The notes below the pieces were generated by a model. It did no database searches, was not told where the DNA came from, and was given only the letters and a program-made list of their open reading frames with translations. A program made the translations under genes and the position numbers. A DNA stretch of 53,033 nt. Origin: Hyphomicrobium sp. (GTDB lineage Bacteria > Pseudomonadota > Alphaproteobacteria > Rhizobiales > Hyphomicrobiaceae). The DNA is taken from assembly GCF_020852195.1 (NCBI RefSeq), contig NZ_JADZBI010000027.1, positions 1-53,033 on the forward strand. The letters run 5' to 3'. Of the stretch, positions 28,992-37,636 are shown one piece after another (within the stretch, counting starts at the first letter, position 1; every line of letters starts with the position of its first letter).

Positions 28992-29423
28992 TCGCTAGCA
29001 CCCCTCTCTCGTCTCGCAGATGATGCGGAGTAGAATCTATCGCTGCCGCGGCCCCTCACCGAGCCCGACATGCCGCTCAAGTGCGTCTAAGTGGCATGAA
29101 ACGGGCTTTTCGGCAAGTCGGGGGCGGCGGAAGCGAACCCCTGCCCAGGGGCCAGGATGGGCAAATCGTATTAATCAGTTGCAAATTCCCGGGAAGATCC
29201 CATCTCTCACCTACACTACAGCCATAGGGTTGGCGGTTTGCTCATACCTGGTACAACTTTAAGCCGTGGGGGGTGAGACGTTTTTTCACCCTCCAACGAT
29301 TTCTTTCGTGCAGGATTGCGCTTAATCTTGATCTGAAGCGAACCGCATATCGTTATACGGCCGGCGAGCGCAGCCATTTTTCCGGCGCGTGGAGCCGCAC
29401 AGTTTCACTCAAGGAACAAAAAA
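28992..29423. other. Divergent intergenic region rpoZ / NYN gene
   Basis: 432 bp with no plausible protein gene. It must hold both promoters. Two stem-loops are visible: 29069-29098 (9-bp stem with one G-T pair) and GGGTGA/TCACCC at 29271-29291 with a T-rich loop. AAGGAAC precedes the NYN start. No sigma-70 match of convincing quality was found. Confidence 0.5.
29069..29098. other. Stem-loop upstream of rpoZ
   Basis: CATGCCGCT (29069-29077), a 12-base loop, and AGTGGCATG (29090-29098) pair over 9 bp with one G-T wobble. It is about 80 bp upstream of rpoZ and could sit in its 5' leader. No known riboswitch or RNA family is recognised. Confidence 0.35.
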
Positions 29424-30035
29424 ATGCACTTCTACCAAGGCGAACGCGTGGCCCTGTTCATCGACGGCGCCAATCTGTATGCCACCTCGAAGGCTTTAGG
29501 ATTCGACGTTGATTACAAGCGTTTGCTGGCCCTTTTTCGTCAGAAGGCCCATCTCGTGCGGGCGCTCTACTACACAGCTCTTTCGGAAGACCAGGAGTAT
29601 TCCTCCATCCGGCCGCTGATCGACTGGCTCGACTACAACGGCTTTACCATGGTCACCAAGCCGACCAAGGAGTTCACCGACGCCTCGGGCCGGCGCAAGG
29701 TCAAGGGCAACATGGACATCGAGCTCGCCGTCGATGCCATGCGCCTTGCCGATACGCTCGACCACATCGTGCTGTTCTCGGGCGACGGCGACTTCCGCGG
29801 GCTGGTCGCAGCGCTGCAGCAAAAGGGGCGGCGCGTCAGCGTGGTCTCGACGCTGCAGACCCAGCCGGCCATGGTGGCGGACGAGCTGCGCCGGCAGGCA
29901 GATCAGTTCATCGACCTTGCCGACCTCGAGCAGTTGATCGGGCGCGACGCTTCCGCACGCGGCGGGCGCTCGTCCGGCGGCCGCGGCCATCGCGACACCA
30001 CCTACCCCGACGACGTTTCGCGGGAAGAGGTGTAG
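29424..30035 (+). CDS. NYN domain (LabA/DUF88 family) protein
   Basis: 203 aa. The PIN-like NYN fold shows its acidic residues: FIDGANLY with Asp14, GNMDIELAVDAM, and HIVLFSGDGDFRGLV. Such proteins are predicted metal-dependent RNases; cyanobacterial LabA acts in clock output. The tail is Arg/Gly/Ser-rich and may bind RNA. AAGGAAC precedes the ATG. It is transcribed away from rpoZ. Confidence 0.88.
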   Translation: MHFYQGERVALFIDGANLYATSKALGFDVDYKRLLALFRQKAHLVRALYYTALSEDQEYSSIRPLIDWLDYNGFTMVTKPTKEFTDASGRRKVKGNMDIELAVDAMRLADTLDHIVLFSGDGDFRGLVAALQQKGRRVSVVSTLQTQPAMVADELRRQADQFIDLADLEQLIGRDASARGGRSSGGRGHRDTTYPDDVSREEV

Positions 30036-30047
30036 GTCCGAGGCGCA

Positions 30048-30137
30048 CCAGAGCGCGTTCGCTCCAGGTCGAATCGGATTCTCGGGTGAGAATGCGCTCG
30101 ATCTCTTTGATCTAGAGTCCGATCCACGTTCTCGGTG
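30048..30137. repeat. Divergent copy of the ~100-bp repeat (copy E)
   Basis: Begins CCAGAGCGCGTTCGCTCCAG and contains GAATCGG and CTCTTTGATCTAGAGTCCGA, which line up with parts of copy A in the same order, but the second palindrome is lost. It starts 13 bp after the NYN stop. Confidence 0.45.
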
Positions 30138-30223
30138 CGCGCGTGTCCGCGCCCACCACAAACGATCAGGCTCTCGTCCGGCAGGGAGCTTTGCTTGCCG
30201 GCCGTTGTGTGCTTCCTTCGCGC

Positions 30224-30904
30224 ATGGTCCCCGCGCCCTCCCCTTCGCTATCGTCCTTCCCGCCCGAAGCACCTCGCGACTGTCCGCGGTGCCCACGCCT
30301 GGTGGCGTTTCGCGAGGAGGCGGCGCGGGCCGAGCCCACGTGGTTCAACGGTGCCGTACCGTCGTTCGGAACCAGTGACGCGCGGCTCCTGATCGTCGGG
30401 TTGGCGCCGGGACTGCGCGGCGCCAATCGCACGGGGCGCCCGTTCACGGGCGACTATGCGGGTGAGCTCCTCTATTCCACGCTGCTCGCCTTCGGGTTTG
30501 CGCGCGGCACCTACCGGGCGGATCCGGCCGACGGGCTCATGCTCGTCGACTGCATGATCACGAACGCGGTGCGGTGCGTGCCGCCCGAGAACAAGCCGCT
30601 GCCCTCCGAGGTCGCCACCTGCCGCGGGTTCTTCTCCGCACGGCTCGCCGCGCTGCCGAGGCTCCGCGCGCTAGTGGTCCTCGGGCGGGTCGCGCACGAG
30701 CAGACGCTGGCGACGCTCGCCCTCAAGAAATCGCAGTTCCCCTTCCGCCACGGCGCGCGCCACGTGGCCGGCCCGCTCACGCTGTTCGACAGTCTGCACT
30801 GCTCGCGGCTCAACACCAACACGGGCCGGCTCACGACCGAGATGTTCCACGACGTTTTCCGCGACGTGCGCGCATTCCTGGACGAGCTTCCGGCTAAAAA
30901 ATAG
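30224..30904 (+). CDS. Uracil-DNA glycosylase, family 5 (UdgB-like)
   Basis: 226 aa from the ATG at 30224; a GTG at 30143 would add 27 residues and cannot be excluded. CPRCPRL at the N-terminus supplies two of the Fe-S cysteines. GLAPGLRGANRTGRPFTGDY is the catalytic loop, without the Asp/Asn of family 1, and DCMITNAVRCVPPENKP and LFDSLHCSRLNTNTGRLT carry the other conserved residues. It removes uracil, and often hypoxanthine, from DNA. It lies between two copies of the palindromic repeat. Confidence 0.87.
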   Translation: MVPAPSPSLSSFPPEAPRDCPRCPRLVAFREEAARAEPTWFNGAVPSFGTSDARLLIVGLAPGLRGANRTGRPFTGDYAGELLYSTLLAFGFARGTYRADPADGLMLVDCMITNAVRCVPPENKPLPSEVATCRGFFSARLAALPRLRALVVLGRVAHEQTLATLALKKSQFPFRHGARHVAGPLTLFDSLHCSRLNTNTGRLTTEMFHDVFRDVRAFLDELPAKK

Positions 30905-31018
30905 TCGTCGTGGTACCGACAAAATCCCGCGCGTCCCCCTTCAAGGTTGCCGGCCGGCCGCCTATCATCCGTCTGCAGCAGACTCGCGCCAGTCCCGGCC
31001 GACCGTCTCTGCAGACCC

Positions 31019-31120
31019 AGAGCGCGATCGATTTGATTGAAACGGTATCGCGCTCCAGGTTTTGATGAGACCTATGATTCACGCTTCGGATGGATAGGGT
31101 CCGAAGCGATCGTGGTCCAG
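31019..31120. repeat. Full-length ~102-bp double-palindrome repeat (copy B)
   Basis: First palindrome AGCGCGAT (31021-31028) with ATCGCGCT (31047-31054); second CGCTTCGGA (31082-31090) with TCCGAAGCG (31100-31108). Shares TTTTGATGAGACC and GATTCACGCTTCGGA with copy A. It ends 1 base before the GGAGG ribosome site of the DUF3775 gene, so it forms that gene's 5' leader. Confidence 0.78.
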
Positions 31121-31132
31121 CGGAGGATGTTG

Positions 31133-31552
31133 ATGGCCGCCAAGCCCGCACTCGAAATCGCGCCCGAGAAGGTGGCGCACGTGATCATCAAAGCGCGCGA
31201 GTACGACGCCAAGGTCGGCGCGTGGAACGCGTCGGCCGAGGAGGGAGACGCGGAGGAGGATCCGAACGCCATCCTCGAGGATTTCGCCAACGATCCGACG
31301 GCGGCGGAGATCGCGGGTTTCATCGACGCGCTCAACGACGACGAGCAGGTGAACCTGGTGGCATTGGCGTGGGTCGGCCGCGGCACGTTCGAGCCCGAGG
31401 AGTTCGACGAGGCGGTGGAGATGGCCCGCAACGAGCAGACCAGCTCGACGGCGAGCTATCTTCTGGGCCTGCCGCTGCTCGCCGACTACCTCGAGGAAGG
31501 GCTCGAGAAGCTCGGCTATTCCGCCAACGACATCGAGAGCGACGTGCTTTAG
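31133..31552 (+). CDS. DUF3775 family protein
   Basis: 139 aa. Start chosen at the ATG at 31133, 6 bp after a good GGAGG site; another ATG at 31127 is too close to it. The protein is acidic and mostly helical: EIAPEKVAHVIIKAREYDAK, then FIDALNDDEQVNLVALAWVG and SYLLGLPLLADYLEEGLEKL. This pattern is that of DUF3775, common in Rhizobiales and of unknown function. The palindromic repeat copy B is directly upstream. Confidence 0.82.
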   Translation: MAAKPALEIAPEKVAHVIIKAREYDAKVGAWNASAEEGDAEEDPNAILEDFANDPTAAEIAGFIDALNDDEQVNLVALAWVGRGTFEPEEFDEAVEMARNEQTSSTASYLLGLPLLADYLEEGLEKLGYSANDIESDVL

Positions 31553-31584
31553 CGGCGCGAGGCCCCCACGGGCGTACCGTGTCA

Positions 31585-32127
31585 TCACCGCGCGAGCGTG
31601 GCGAGAAGGTCGCGGGCGTGCGTGTGCGGGGGATGCACGGGGTACACCACGCGCTCGATCGTGCCGTCGCGGAGCACGAGCGTCAGGCGCTTGAAATAGG
31701 GTACGCCGCTGGTCTCGAAGGCGGGCAGGCCGAGCACCGCACGCAACGCGCCGGCCGCATCAGAGAGCAGCGGAAACGGCAGACGCACGCGCGCCGCGAA
31801 CTCCTGCTGGTCCGGGGTCGACTGCCCGCTCACGCCGAGCACGTCGAAGCCTGCGGCGCGGAAGGCATCATAGACGTCGCGGAAGCCCTCGGCCTCGGGC
31901 GTCGAGCCGTGGGCACCCGGTATGTCGTCCCAGCCCGGGGGATTGGGAAGACCGGGGCGGCCGGTCCACGGGTAGACGAAGACGATCCAGCGGCCGGCAA
32001 GGCGCGCGAGCGAGAGGCTGTGGCCGTCGGTGGCGGGCAGCGGCGTTGCGGGAAGCGCAAGGCCCGGCACGAGGTGGCGCGCGCTGCCGTCGTCCTGGGG
32101 CGGCGGATAGGGCCACTGGTCGGTCAT
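31585..32127 (-). CDS. Cysteine-free peroxiredoxin-like protein
   Basis: 180 aa with a thioredoxin-like fold of the AhpC/TSA-redoxin type: IVFVYPWTGRPG, then GAHGSTPEAEGFRDVYDAFR. In the gene next door the same segment reads GARGCTPHTCAFRD; here both cysteines are replaced (Ser75 and Glu80). The whole protein contains no cysteine, so it cannot be a thiol peroxidase. It overlaps the cysteine-bearing paralogue by 4 bp and is last in the dapA-smpB-prx-prx unit. It could be a binding partner or a regulator. Confidence 0.85.
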   Translation of the reverse strand: MTDQWPYPPPQDDGSARHLVPGLALPATPLPATDGHSLSLARLAGRWIVFVYPWTGRPGLPNPPGWDDIPGAHGSTPEAEGFRDVYDAFRAAGFDVLGVSGQSTPDQQEFAARVRLPFPLLSDAAGALRAVLGLPAFETSGVPYFKRLTLVLRDGTIERVVYPVHPPHTHARDLLATLAR

Positions 32128-32699
32128 CGCGGGTTCGCCTGCAGCCAGGCGAGCACGTCGCCGGCGTTCCGGTCGGGCGGAAAGACCGGATAGAACACGT
32201 GCGTCACGGCTCCATCGTCGATGATCAGCGCAAGGCGCCTGATCATGGTCCGGCCAGCGACCTCCATGGTCGGCAGCGCCATGGCCCGTGCCAGACCGAG
32301 CGCCGCATCCGACAGCAGCAGAAACGGCAGATGCAGCCGCGCCGCAGTTGCCGTCTGCTCCGCCAGCGTCTGCGTCGAGAGGCCGAACACGGCGGATGCT
32401 CCGGCCGCCTTCAGCTCAGCGTGCAAATCGCGGAAGGCGCAGGTGTGCGGCGTGCATCCGCGCGCACCGGGGATCAGGTCCCATCCGTCCGGCAGCGCGA
32501 CGCCGGGCGTTCCCGTCATGGGGTAGGCGAACACGACCGTGCGCCCGGCGAGCTTGCCGAGGTCGACCGACGTACCGTCGCTGGCGGGCAGTGCAACGTC
32601 GGGCAAACGGGTGCCGGCCAAGTGGCGGGCGGCGCCGTCGTCCTCGGGCACCGGCAGCTTCGACCAGTCGACATCGAGAAAGCTCGCGTTGTCGGCCAT
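32124..32699 (-). CDS. Peroxiredoxin, AhpC/TSA-redoxin type
   Basis: 191 aa. VVFAYPMTGTPG, then GARGCTPHTCAFRDLHAELK with Cys82 (peroxidatic) and Cys87, five apart, as in Bcp/PrxQ-like enzymes that reduce peroxides. The N-terminal 25 residues are an extension. It starts 1 bp after the end of smpB and overlaps the next gene by ATGA. Its product may pair with the cysteine-free paralogue encoded immediately after. Confidence 0.87.
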   Translation of the reverse strand: MADNASFLDVDWSKLPVPEDDGAARHLAGTRLPDVALPASDGTSVDLGKLAGRTVVFAYPMTGTPGVALPDGWDLIPGARGCTPHTCAFRDLHAELKAAGASAVFGLSTQTLAEQTATAARLHLPFLLLSDAALGLARAMALPTMEVAGRTMIRRLALIIDDGAVTHVFYPVFPPDRNAGDVLAWLQANPR

Positions 32700-32700
32700 G

Positions 32701-33180
32701 TCAGCCCTTCTCGCGCATGATGCGTGCCTTCTGGCGGTTCCAGTCGCGCTTGGCGGCGGTCTCGCGCTTGTCGTGCAGCTTCTTGCCCTCGGCGAGCGCG
32801 AGCTTCAGCTTGGCGCGGCCCTTGGCGTTGAAATAAAGCTCCAGCGGCACGATGGTCATGCCCTTGCGCTCGACGGCCTGGAAGAGCTTGGCCAGCTCGC
32901 TCTTGTGCAGCAGCAGCCGGCGCTTGCGGCGCGGCTCGTGCTGGAAGAAGCGGCCGGCCTGCTGGTATTCGGGGATGTAGGCGTTGATCAGGCAGAAGCT
33001 GCCGTCGTCCTCGAAGGAGGCGTAGCTCTCGCCGATGTTGGCCTGGCCGGCGCGCAGGCTCTTCACCTCGGTGCCCTTGAGCTCGATGCCGGCCTCGTAG
33101 GAATCCGTGATGAAATACTCGTGGCGCGCCTTCCGGTTCTCGGCAACGAGCCGGCGGCCGTCGTCCTTCTTGGCCGACAT
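32701..33180 (-). CDS. smpB: SsrA-binding protein
   Basis: 159 aa. With tmRNA it rescues stalled ribosomes. [36 protein letters not shown] and AYIPEY are conserved, and the basic tail [20 protein letters not shown] is the part that enters the decoding centre. dapA is 14 bp upstream. Confidence 0.96.
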   Translation of the reverse strand: MSAKKDDGRRLVAENRKARHEYFITDSYEAGIELKGTEVKSLRAGQANIGESYASFEDDGSFCLINAYIPEYQQAGRFFQHEPRRKRRLLLHKSELAKLFQAVERKGMTIVPLELYFNAKGRAKLKLALAEGKKLHDKRETAAKRDWNRQKARIMREKG

Positions 33181-33194
33181 GACTCTCTTGCTTT

Positions 33195-34085
33195 CTATTC
33201 GGCGGCGGCGGCCTGCAGCACGCCGACCTTGGCGAGCGCCGCGTCCACGACCTTCCTGGCCGCGTCGGTTATCGGCACCAGCGGCAGGCGCATCTCCGCA
33301 GAGCAGAGGCCGAGACGCGAGGCGGCATACTTCACGGGGCCGGGATTGGTCTCGACGAAGAGCGCGTCGAACAGTGGCAGCAGCCGGTCCTGCAGTTTGA
33401 GCGCCGCCGGGAAATCACCCTTCATCAGCGCGTTCTGGAACTCGGAGCAGAGGCGCGGGGCGACGTTCGAGGCCACCGAGATGCAGCCGTGGCCACCGTG
33501 GGCCGCGAAGCCGAGGGCGGTCGCGTCCTCGCCCGAGAGCTGGACGAACTCCGGCCCCAGGGCGGCGCGCTGCTGGGAGACGCGCGCCAGGTTGGCCGTC
33601 GCGTCCTTGACGCCGACGACGTTCTTCAGCTCGAAGATGCGCGCCATGGTGTCGACCGCCATGTCAACGTTGGTGCGGCTCGGGATGTTGTAGATGACGA
33701 TCGGAATGCCGACCTTGTCGTTGATGGCCTTGAAGTGCTGGTAGAGCCCTTCCTGGGTCGGCTGGTTGTAGTAGGGGTTCACGATCAGGATGCCGTCGGC
33801 GCCCGACCGCTCGGCGTGGGTGGAGAGCTCGATGGCCTCGTCGGTGGCGTTGGACCCCGTGCCGGCGATCACCGGCACGCGTCCGCGCGCGACCTCGACC
33901 GTGATGTCAATCACCCGCTTATGCTCGTCGAAATTCAAAGTCGGGCTCTCGCCGGTGGTGCCGGTGGGAACCAGCCCGTGCGTGCCCTCGGCGATCTGCC
34001 ACTCGACAAGGCGGCGCAGCGCGTCCTCGTCTAGAAGGCCGTTCTTGAACGGCGTGATGAGCGCCGTGATGGAGCCTTTGAACAT
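33195..34085 (-). CDS. dapA: 4-hydroxy-tetrahydrodipicolinate synthase
   Basis: 296 aa. It joins pyruvate and aspartate semialdehyde on the way to lysine and diaminopimelate. GTTGESPTL, Tyr132 in [10 protein letters not shown] and Lys160 in VVGVKDAT (Schiff base) match the E. coli enzyme closely. First gene of the dapA-smpB-prx-prx run. Confidence 0.96.
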   Translation of the reverse strand: MFKGSITALITPFKNGLLDEDALRRLVEWQIAEGTHGLVPTGTTGESPTLNFDEHKRVIDITVEVARGRVPVIAGTGSNATDEAIELSTHAERSGADGILIVNPYYNQPTQEGLYQHFKAINDKVGIPIVIYNIPSRTNVDMAVDTMARIFELKNVVGVKDATANLARVSQQRAALGPEFVQLSGEDATALGFAAHGGHGCISVASNVAPRLCSEFQNALMKGDFPAALKLQDRLLPLFDALFVETNPGPVKYAASRLGLCSAEMRLPLVPITDAARKVVDAALAKVGVLQAAAAE

Positions 34086-34377
34086 TGGTTGTCCTTATGC
34101 TGCCGGCATCGCCATGCCGCCACCTCCCCCAGGGGCGGGCGGGACAGCTTGAACGCGCGCACGCGAGTTTGTACCCTCGCCCCGTTCGCCCGTCTCGGCC
34201 ACGGCCTCAAATGCGGCTGGGATGGTGGACATTATGCGCTCGGGCGGAAGCCTGCAAGCCGACGTGGCGGCTAGTGTCGCGTACCACGATTTTCATGACG
34301 TAAAGACCGCCCTCCGGGGCGGCGGCCTCTCACTCTTGGATGAAACGGGCGTTTGCGGCGCCGCGGCGAGGATAAGC

Positions 34378-36588
34378 GTGACGGGACAGACCTCGACATT
34401 GACGGCCGGCAGCGCGCTCAGGCGTGCCGCCCGGAGGAACGGATCGGGGCTCGTCGGCCTCCTGGCGTTCGCCCTTGCGGCCATGGCCGCAGGGGGGGCC
34501 GACGGCGCGCAAAGCGAGATGCCGAAGCCCGCCAAGCCCTCGCCCAGCGAGCGCGAACACACGGCACGGCTCGACAAGGCGATCGCGCCGCTCAGCACCT
34601 TCACGCTGAGCGCCGGCGACGCCCAGCGGCTGCGCGACGCGATCAAGGCGCTTTCGGGGGCCAAGGTGGACGTCGAGCAGGCGAACGCCATCAAGCAGCA
34701 GATCGAAGACGAGACCGCGCGCAAGCTGGTGGACTGGTTCCGCCTGCGCAAGGGCTTCGGCGAGGCCGCCGAGTACCGCGCTTTCCTCGATGCCAATCCG
34801 GCCTGGGGCGACCGCACCACGCTGACGCAGAAGTTCGAGGAGACGCTGTTCACGCAAGGCGGCAGCTCGGGCGCGATCAAATCCTACTTCTCCGGCCGCG
34901 AGCCCCAGACGGGGCAAGGCCTCGCGGCACTCGCCTCGGCCCATCTCGCCGAGGGAGATACGGACGGGGCGCGCCGCTTGGCCGTGAAGGCGTGGCGCGA
35001 GACCATCCTGCCGGCCGGGCTCGAGCCCGGATTCCTGGCGCGGTTCGGCTCGCTGCTCTCTGCCGCCGATCACAAATGGCGGCTCGACCGGCTGCTGATC
35101 GAGGACATCCGCTGGCAGGGAGAGAAGAATCAGCGCGCGGCCGTGGCGCGCCGCGTGATCGCGCTGCTGCCGGCCGCCGAGCAGAAGAAGGCCCAGGCGC
35201 GGCTTACGGTGTTCCTCGGCTCCAAGACGGCGCTCAAGGGCATCGAGGCGCTGCCCGCCGAGCGGGTGCCGGATTGGGGCCTCGTGTTCCATCGCGTGCA
35301 GGCGCTCAGGCGCGCAGGCAAGACCGAGGAAGCCGCGAAGGTGCTGCTCGGCGCGCCCACCGAGGAAGCCCTTATCGTCGCCCCCGACGAATGGTGGACC
35401 GAGCGGCGCGCCAACGCCTATGCGGCGCTCAAGGACGGCAACCCGAAGCTCGCCTATGCGCTCGTGCGCGAGGCGGGGCCGCTCAGCGCCAACCCGCTCA
35501 AAGACCAGTCGTTCATGGCCGGGTGGCTGGCGCTGCGCTACCTCAAGGACGCGAAGAGCGCCGAGCGGCACTTCCAGGTCATGAACAAGGCGGCCGATGG
35601 CCCCCTCAGCCGCGCCAAGGCCCGCTACTGGCTCGGACGCACGGCAGAGACCCAGGGCAACAAGGCGGCCGCGGACGAATACTACCGGCAGGCGCTATCG
35701 GACCCCGACACGTTCCACGCGCTGCTGGCGCGTCAGAAGCTCGAGCCGGGGCGGCTCGCGATCACCACCTCGCCGCCCAAGGCGCCGACCGCTGAGGAGG
35801 TCCGCAGCTTCATCTCGCTCGACGCGGCCAAGGCGGTGGTGATCGCCAAGAGCGCCGGGCTCGACGCCAGCGTCATGCGCAGCTTCCTGGTGCAGCTCAG
35901 GATGCACCACCTCAAGAGCGAGGCGGGGATGGCGATGGTGGCGCATCTCGCGGAGGCGGTCGGCGATACGCAGTCGGCGGTGCGGGTGGCGAAGGCAGCC
36001 ATCGCACGGGGCCACAACCTCTACTACTATGCATATCCGGTGCATCCGTTCCCGGCCTACAAGCCGCTGCGCAAGCCGCCGGAGACGGCGTTTCTCCTGG
36101 GGCTCGCCCGGCAGGAGACCGAGTTCAACACGCTCATCGTGTCGGGGGCCGGCGCCAAGGGGCTGCTGCAGGTGATGACGGTCACCGCCAAGCACGTCTG
36201 CCGGGACTACAAGATCAAGTGCGACATCGACAGACTGGTGTCCGACCCGTCCTACAATACGATGCTGGCATCGGCCTATGTTGGCGACCGCATGGACGAG
36301 TTCTCCGGCTCCTACATCCTGACGCTCGCCGGCTACAATGCGGGGCCGGGGCGAGCGAGGCAGTGGATCCGGGAGTTCGGCGATCCGCGCAACCCGAAGG
36401 TCGACCCCATCGACTGGATCGAGCGTATCCCGATCCAGGAGACGCGCGAGTACGTGGGCAAGGTGCTCGCCAACATCCAGATCTACCGGGCGCGGCTCGG
36501 CGAGGAGCAGGCGGCGCTGCGTCTCGAGGAAGATCTCAACAGAGCACGCGTGGCGGCGGGCCAACGGAAGGGAGCGTCCGACGGTTAG
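34378..36588 (+). CDS. Soluble lytic murein transglycosylase (Slt family)
   Basis: 736 aa from the GTG at 34378, which has GAGGA 5 bp upstream and gives a signal peptide at once (RRNGSGLVGLLAFALAAMAA). An ATG at 34222 would add 52 unlikely residues. A long helical superhelix precedes the SLT domain: LLGLARQETEFNTLIVSGAG with the catalytic Glu, AKGLLQVMTVTAKHV, and ILTLAGYNAGPGRARQWI. It makes 1,6-anhydromuropeptides. It is divergent from dapA. Confidence 0.9.
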   Translation: MTGQTSTLTAGSALRRAARRNGSGLVGLLAFALAAMAAGGADGAQSEMPKPAKPSPSEREHTARLDKAIAPLSTFTLSAGDAQRLRDAIKALSGAKVDVEQANAIKQQIEDETARKLVDWFRLRKGFGEAAEYRAFLDANPAWGDRTTLTQKFEETLFTQGGSSGAIKSYFSGREPQTGQGLAALASAHLAEGDTDGARRLAVKAWRETILPAGLEPGFLARFGSLLSAADHKWRLDRLLIEDIRWQGEKNQRAAVARRVIALLPAAEQKKAQARLTVFLGSKTALKGIEALPAERVPDWGLVFHRVQALRRAGKTEEAAKVLLGAPTEEALIVAPDEWWTERRANAYAALKDGNPKLAYALVREAGPLSANPLKDQSFMAGWLALRYLKDAKSAERHFQVMNKAADGPLSRAKARYWLGRTAETQGNKAAADEYYRQALSDPDTFHALLARQKLEPGRLAITTSPPKAPTAEEVRSFISLDAAKAVVIAKSAGLDASVMRSFLVQLRMHHLKSEAGMAMVAHLAEAVGDTQSAVRVAKAAIARGHNLYYYAYPVHPFPAYKPLRKPPETAFLLGLARQETEFNTLIVSGAGAKGLLQVMTVTAKHVCRDYKIKCDIDRLVSDPSYNTMLASAYVGDRMDEFSGSYILTLAGYNAGPGRARQWIREFGDPRNPKVDPIDWIERIPIQETREYVGKVLANIQIYRARLGEEQAALRLEEDLNRARVAAGQRKGASDG

Positions 36589-36659
36589 GGCGTCGCATCG
36601 AGTTCACGTTCCGGCCGAGACGGGGCGGTTTCGGCCGGAGCCAACAGCGGGGTGGTGGC

Positions 36660-37580
36660 ATGACGCGTATGTATCAGGCGTATCGAGATATTTATTTCAC
36701 GGCCCGTGACGGGCTGAGGCTGTACGGCCGGCATTATCCGGCAGCGTTCCACGACGGCACCGAGCGCCGTCCCGTGCTCTGCCTCGCCGGGCTCACGCGC
36801 AACGGACGCGATTTCCACGTCATCGCGGAGGCGCTGTCGCAGCACGCCGAAGCGCCACGCGACGTCTACACGCTCGATGCACGCGGGCGCGGGCTTTCCG
36901 AGAACGATCCCGACTGGCGTAATTACACCGTGCCCTTCGAGACGACGGACGTGCTCGACTTCATGACCGTCACCGGAACGACGGGCGCGGCGGTCATCGG
37001 CACCTCGCGCGGCGGGCTCATCGCCATGGTAATGGCGGCGCTGCAACCGCGCTCCCTGGGGCCGGTGGTGCTCAACGACATCGGGCCCGTCATCGAGCAG
37101 AAGGGACTCGGGCGCATCTCGGCCTACGTCGGGCGCATCCCGCTGCCGAGGTCGTGGAAGGAGGCCGGCACGCTCGTGCATGACATGGGTCGGCGCGCTT
37201 TCCCAGGCATCTCCGCGGAGGAGTGGGAGGACGTCGCCCGGCAGTGGTTCAACGAGTACAAGGGCCGGCCGGCACCCGGCTACGATCCCGCGCTCTCCAA
37301 TGCGCTCTCGGTGCTCGATGGCCCCATTCCCGAGCTCTGGCCGCAGTTCGAGGCGCTGAAGCGCGTGCCGGTGCTGGTGCTGCGCGGTGCCCTGTCCGAC
37401 ATCCTCTCCGACGAGACGGTCGAGGAGATGCGGCGGCGGCATCCGGCGCTGTCGTCGTTCGTGGTTCCCGGACAGGGTCACGCGCCGCTGCTCCGGGATA
37501 CGGAGACGATCGATGTGGTGGCGCGCTTCCTCGCCGCCACCGAATCCGCCGAGCGGCATCCGCGGCTCGCATATGGGTGA
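36660..37580 (+). CDS. Alpha/beta hydrolase
   Basis: 306 aa from the ATG at 36660. Nucleophile elbow VIGTSRGGLIAM, acid in LRGALSDILS, and histidine in GQGHAPLL complete the triad, with VLCLAGLTRNGRDFH as the oxyanion block. Substrate unknown. It starts 71 bp after the transglycosylase gene on the same strand. Confidence 0.88.
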   Translation: MTRMYQAYRDIYFTARDGLRLYGRHYPAAFHDGTERRPVLCLAGLTRNGRDFHVIAEALSQHAEAPRDVYTLDARGRGLSENDPDWRNYTVPFETTDVLDFMTVTGTTGAAVIGTSRGGLIAMVMAALQPRSLGPVVLNDIGPVIEQKGLGRISAYVGRIPLPRSWKEAGTLVHDMGRRAFPGISAEEWEDVARQWFNEYKGRPAPGYDPALSNALSVLDGPIPELWPQFEALKRVPVLVLRGALSDILSDETVEEMRRRHPALSSFVVPGQGHAPLLRDTETIDVVARFLAATESAERHPRLAYG

Positions 37581-37636
37581 GGTGGCCGGCGAGTGGGATC
37601 GCGCGGAGGCACCTGGGTCCCGGCCAATCGACGGCG

